From NCBI GenBank assembly GCA_964560325.1, contig CAZLLV010000294.1:1-7127 (forward strand): a stretch of 7,127 nucleotides of DNA, read 5' to 3'. Under the pieces are notes generated by a model that had not been told where the DNA came from, made no database searches, and was given only the letters and a program-made list of their open reading frames with translations. Positions within the stretch are counted from its first letter, which is position 1, and the number at the start of each line of letters is the position of its first letter. Shown one piece after another: positions 5,692 through 7,127 of the stretch. A program made the translations under genes and the position numbers. The DNA is from CAZLLV01 sp964560325 (GTDB taxonomy: Bacteria > Acidobacteriota > Thermoanaerobaculia > Multivoradales > DATKCC01).

Positions 5692-7127
5692 ATGGCCTAC
5701 CAGGTTCTCGCTCGCAAGTGGCGCCCGCAAGACTTCTCGAGTGTCGTCGGCCAGGAGCCGATCGTCACCGCTCTGCGCAACGCCCTCACGGAGGGACGGA
5801 TCGCCCAGGCCTACCTCTTCTCGGGCATCCGCGGCGTCGGCAAGACGACCGCCGCCCGCGTGCTCGCCAAGGCGCTCAACTGCGAGCGCGGCCCCGCCGC
5901 CGACCCGTGCAACGAGTGCGCGTCGTGCCGTGAGATCACCGCGGGGTCCGATCTCGACGTGATCGAGGTCGACGCCGCCACCTACTCGAAGGTCGAGCAG
6001 GTCCGCGACCTGACGGAAGGCTTGAAGTACGGCCCGGCGCACAACCGCTACAAGGTGGTGGTGATCGACGAGATCCACCGCCTCTCCCGCCAGGCGTTCG
6101 ACGCCCTCTTGAAGATCGTCGAGGAGCCGCCGCCGCACGTCGTCTTCATCTTCGCCACCACCGAGATCGACGCGGTGCCCGCGACGGTGCTCTCCCGCTG
6201 CCAGGAGTTCCACTTCCGGCGCGTGCCGTCCGAGGAGGTCGCGGGCCTCCTGCGCGAGATCTCGAACGCCGAGGGGATCGAGGCGAGCGACGCCGCGCTG
6301 CGCCTGATCGCGCGCGCCGGCGAGGGGAGCGTGCGCGACGCGGTGGCGCTGCTCGACCAGCTCGCCACCTTCGGCTCCGGCGCGGTGCCGGACGAAGAGG
6401 CGATGCGCCTGCTCGGGGGCCTCGACACGGCGCTCTTCGAGAGCCTGCTGGCGGCGATCGCCGAGGGCGACCGGCCGACGATCGCCGAGACGGTCGCCCG
6501 CATCGAGGACGAGGGGTGGGACCCGCGCCACGTCTACGCCCAGTTCCTCGCCTACTGCCGCGACGCCCTCCATCTCGCGATGGGGAGCCCGCCCGAGCGG
6601 GTCGACCTGCCGGGTGAGGAGGCCGTGCGGCTGGCCGAGCGGGCGCGGGGGATCGGCTTCGAGAACCTGCTCCGGCTCCTCCAGCAGCTCCTCGCGAGCG
6701 AGGCGACGGTGCGCCGCAGCGACTCCTCGGTGCTGGCGGTCGAGATCGCCTGGCTGCGCGCCGCCGAATTGCCCCGCCTGGCGCGGGTGGAGGAGATCCT
6801 GGCCGGCGGCGTCCCGGCTCCGGCGCGGGTGGAGCGCGCGGGCGGTGCCGACCGGTCGGCACGGTCGGCACCCGTGGATCGGGACCGACCCCACGGCGCG
6901 GCTCCGGCCCCCGGGCCCGTGGGTGTACCATCGCCGCCACCGAAGGCGGCACGAGCCGGCGGGGGCGCCGGAAGCCCGAGCGGCGTCGGTGGATTCCTGG
7001 AGAGGGTGGGCGAGCTCAAGCCGCCGCTCGCCGAGCACCTCCGGCACCTCGAGGATCTGCGCCTAGGGGAGGGCCTGCTCGAGATGGTGGTGGCACTCGA
7101 CGACGACCTCGGCTGGAGCCGGCTCGA
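5692..7127 (+). CDS. dnaX: DNA polymerase III subunit gamma/tau (3' end beyond the window)
   Basis: Clamp-loader ATPase that loads the beta sliding clamp and couples polymerase cores; 478 codons are visible and the frame is open at the right edge. The N-terminus MAYQVLARKWRPQDFSSVVG fixes the start at 5692. The Walker A motif is GIRGVGKT (residues 45-52), followed by a four-Cys zinc module (C64, C73, C76, C79). DAATYSKVEQVRDL (94-107) is next, then Walker B VVVIDEIH (122-129), sensor 1 ATTE (155-158) and the SRC arginine-finger motif (168-170). Helical clamp-loader domain III follows, then a Gly/Ala/Pro/Arg linker at about 371-430. After it comes the start of a tau-type domain (FLERVGELKPPLAEHL). 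No Shine-Dalgarno sequence precedes the ATG, which lies 27 bases after the SRP RNA. No obvious frameshift site for a shorter gamma form is seen in the part present. Confidence 0.97.
   Translation, partial: MAYQVLARKWRPQDFSSVVGQEPIVTALRNALTEGRIAQAYLFSGIRGVGKTTAARVLAKALNCERGPAADPCNECASCREITAGSDLDVIEVDAATYSKVEQVRDLTEGLKYGPAHNRYKVVVIDEIHRLSRQAFDALLKIVEEPPPHVVFIFATTEIDAVPATVLSRCQEFHFRRVPSEEVAGLLREISNAEGIEASDAALRLIARAGEGSVRDAVALLDQLATFGSGAVPDEEAMRLLGGLDTALFESLLAAIAEGDRPTIAETVARIEDEGWDPRHVYAQFLAYCRDALHLAMGSPPERVDLPGEEAVRLAERARGIGFENLLRLLQQLLASEATVRRSDSSVLAVEIAWLRAAELPRLARVEEILAGGVPAPARVERAGGADRSARSAPVDRDRPHGAAPAPGPVGVPSPPPKAARAGGGAGSPSGVGGFLERVGELKPPLAEHLRHLEDLRLGEGLLEMVVALDDDLGWSRL

Overview
This is a very GC-rich bacterial chromosome segment (around 70% GC by eye) holding only conserved housekeeping genes. 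It joins two blocks that in many bacteria lie near the replication origin. The minus strand reads tadA, tRNA-Ser(GGA), tRNA-Ser(CGA), rpmH, rnpA, yidD, yidC, jag/khpB, and ends in an intrinsic terminator at the left edge. The plus strand carries a small SRP RNA gene (ffs) followed by dnaX, which runs off the right edge. No mobile element, CRISPR array, phage gene or obviously acquired gene is visible. The organism cannot be named with certainty. The two-membrane type YidC with a large periplasmic domain and the short SRP RNA without an Alu domain point to a diderm. The DnaX sequence around residues 94-106 and the Jag N-terminal sequence feel Acidobacteriota-like (perhaps Thermoanaerobaculia), but that is recall rather than a search.

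Layout: 1-77 holds a terminator for the leftward operon. 78-2030 is jag, greatly enlarged by a disordered, charged, Arg/Gly-rich linker. 2042-3757 is yidC. 3805-4026 is yidD, with a probable TTG start overlapping the rnpA stop. 4023-4382 is rnpA and 4382-4516 is rpmH, with stop and start codons overlapping. 4606-4695 and 4748-4837 are two class II serine tRNAs. 4851-5315 is tadA. 5316-5525 is a divergent control region with a probable tadA promoter and a clear SRP RNA promoter. 5528 to about 5665 is the SRP RNA, and dnaX starts at 5692.

The genes share a theme of translation and protein export. They include ribosomal protein L34, the RNase P protein that matures tRNA 5' ends, two tRNAs, the tRNA wobble deaminase, the SRP RNA that targets nascent membrane proteins, and the YidD/YidC insertion machinery. 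Jag is an RNA-binding protein usually encoded beside yidC. dnaX, the clamp-loader subunit, is the replication gene that commonly follows the SRP RNA.

I see no new multi-gene system. The most unusual item is the Jag protein: about 650 residues, with a roughly 440-residue disordered insert, an RGG-type repeat, a KH loop that has lost its GxxG motif, and a possible internal translation start just before the KH-R3H module.
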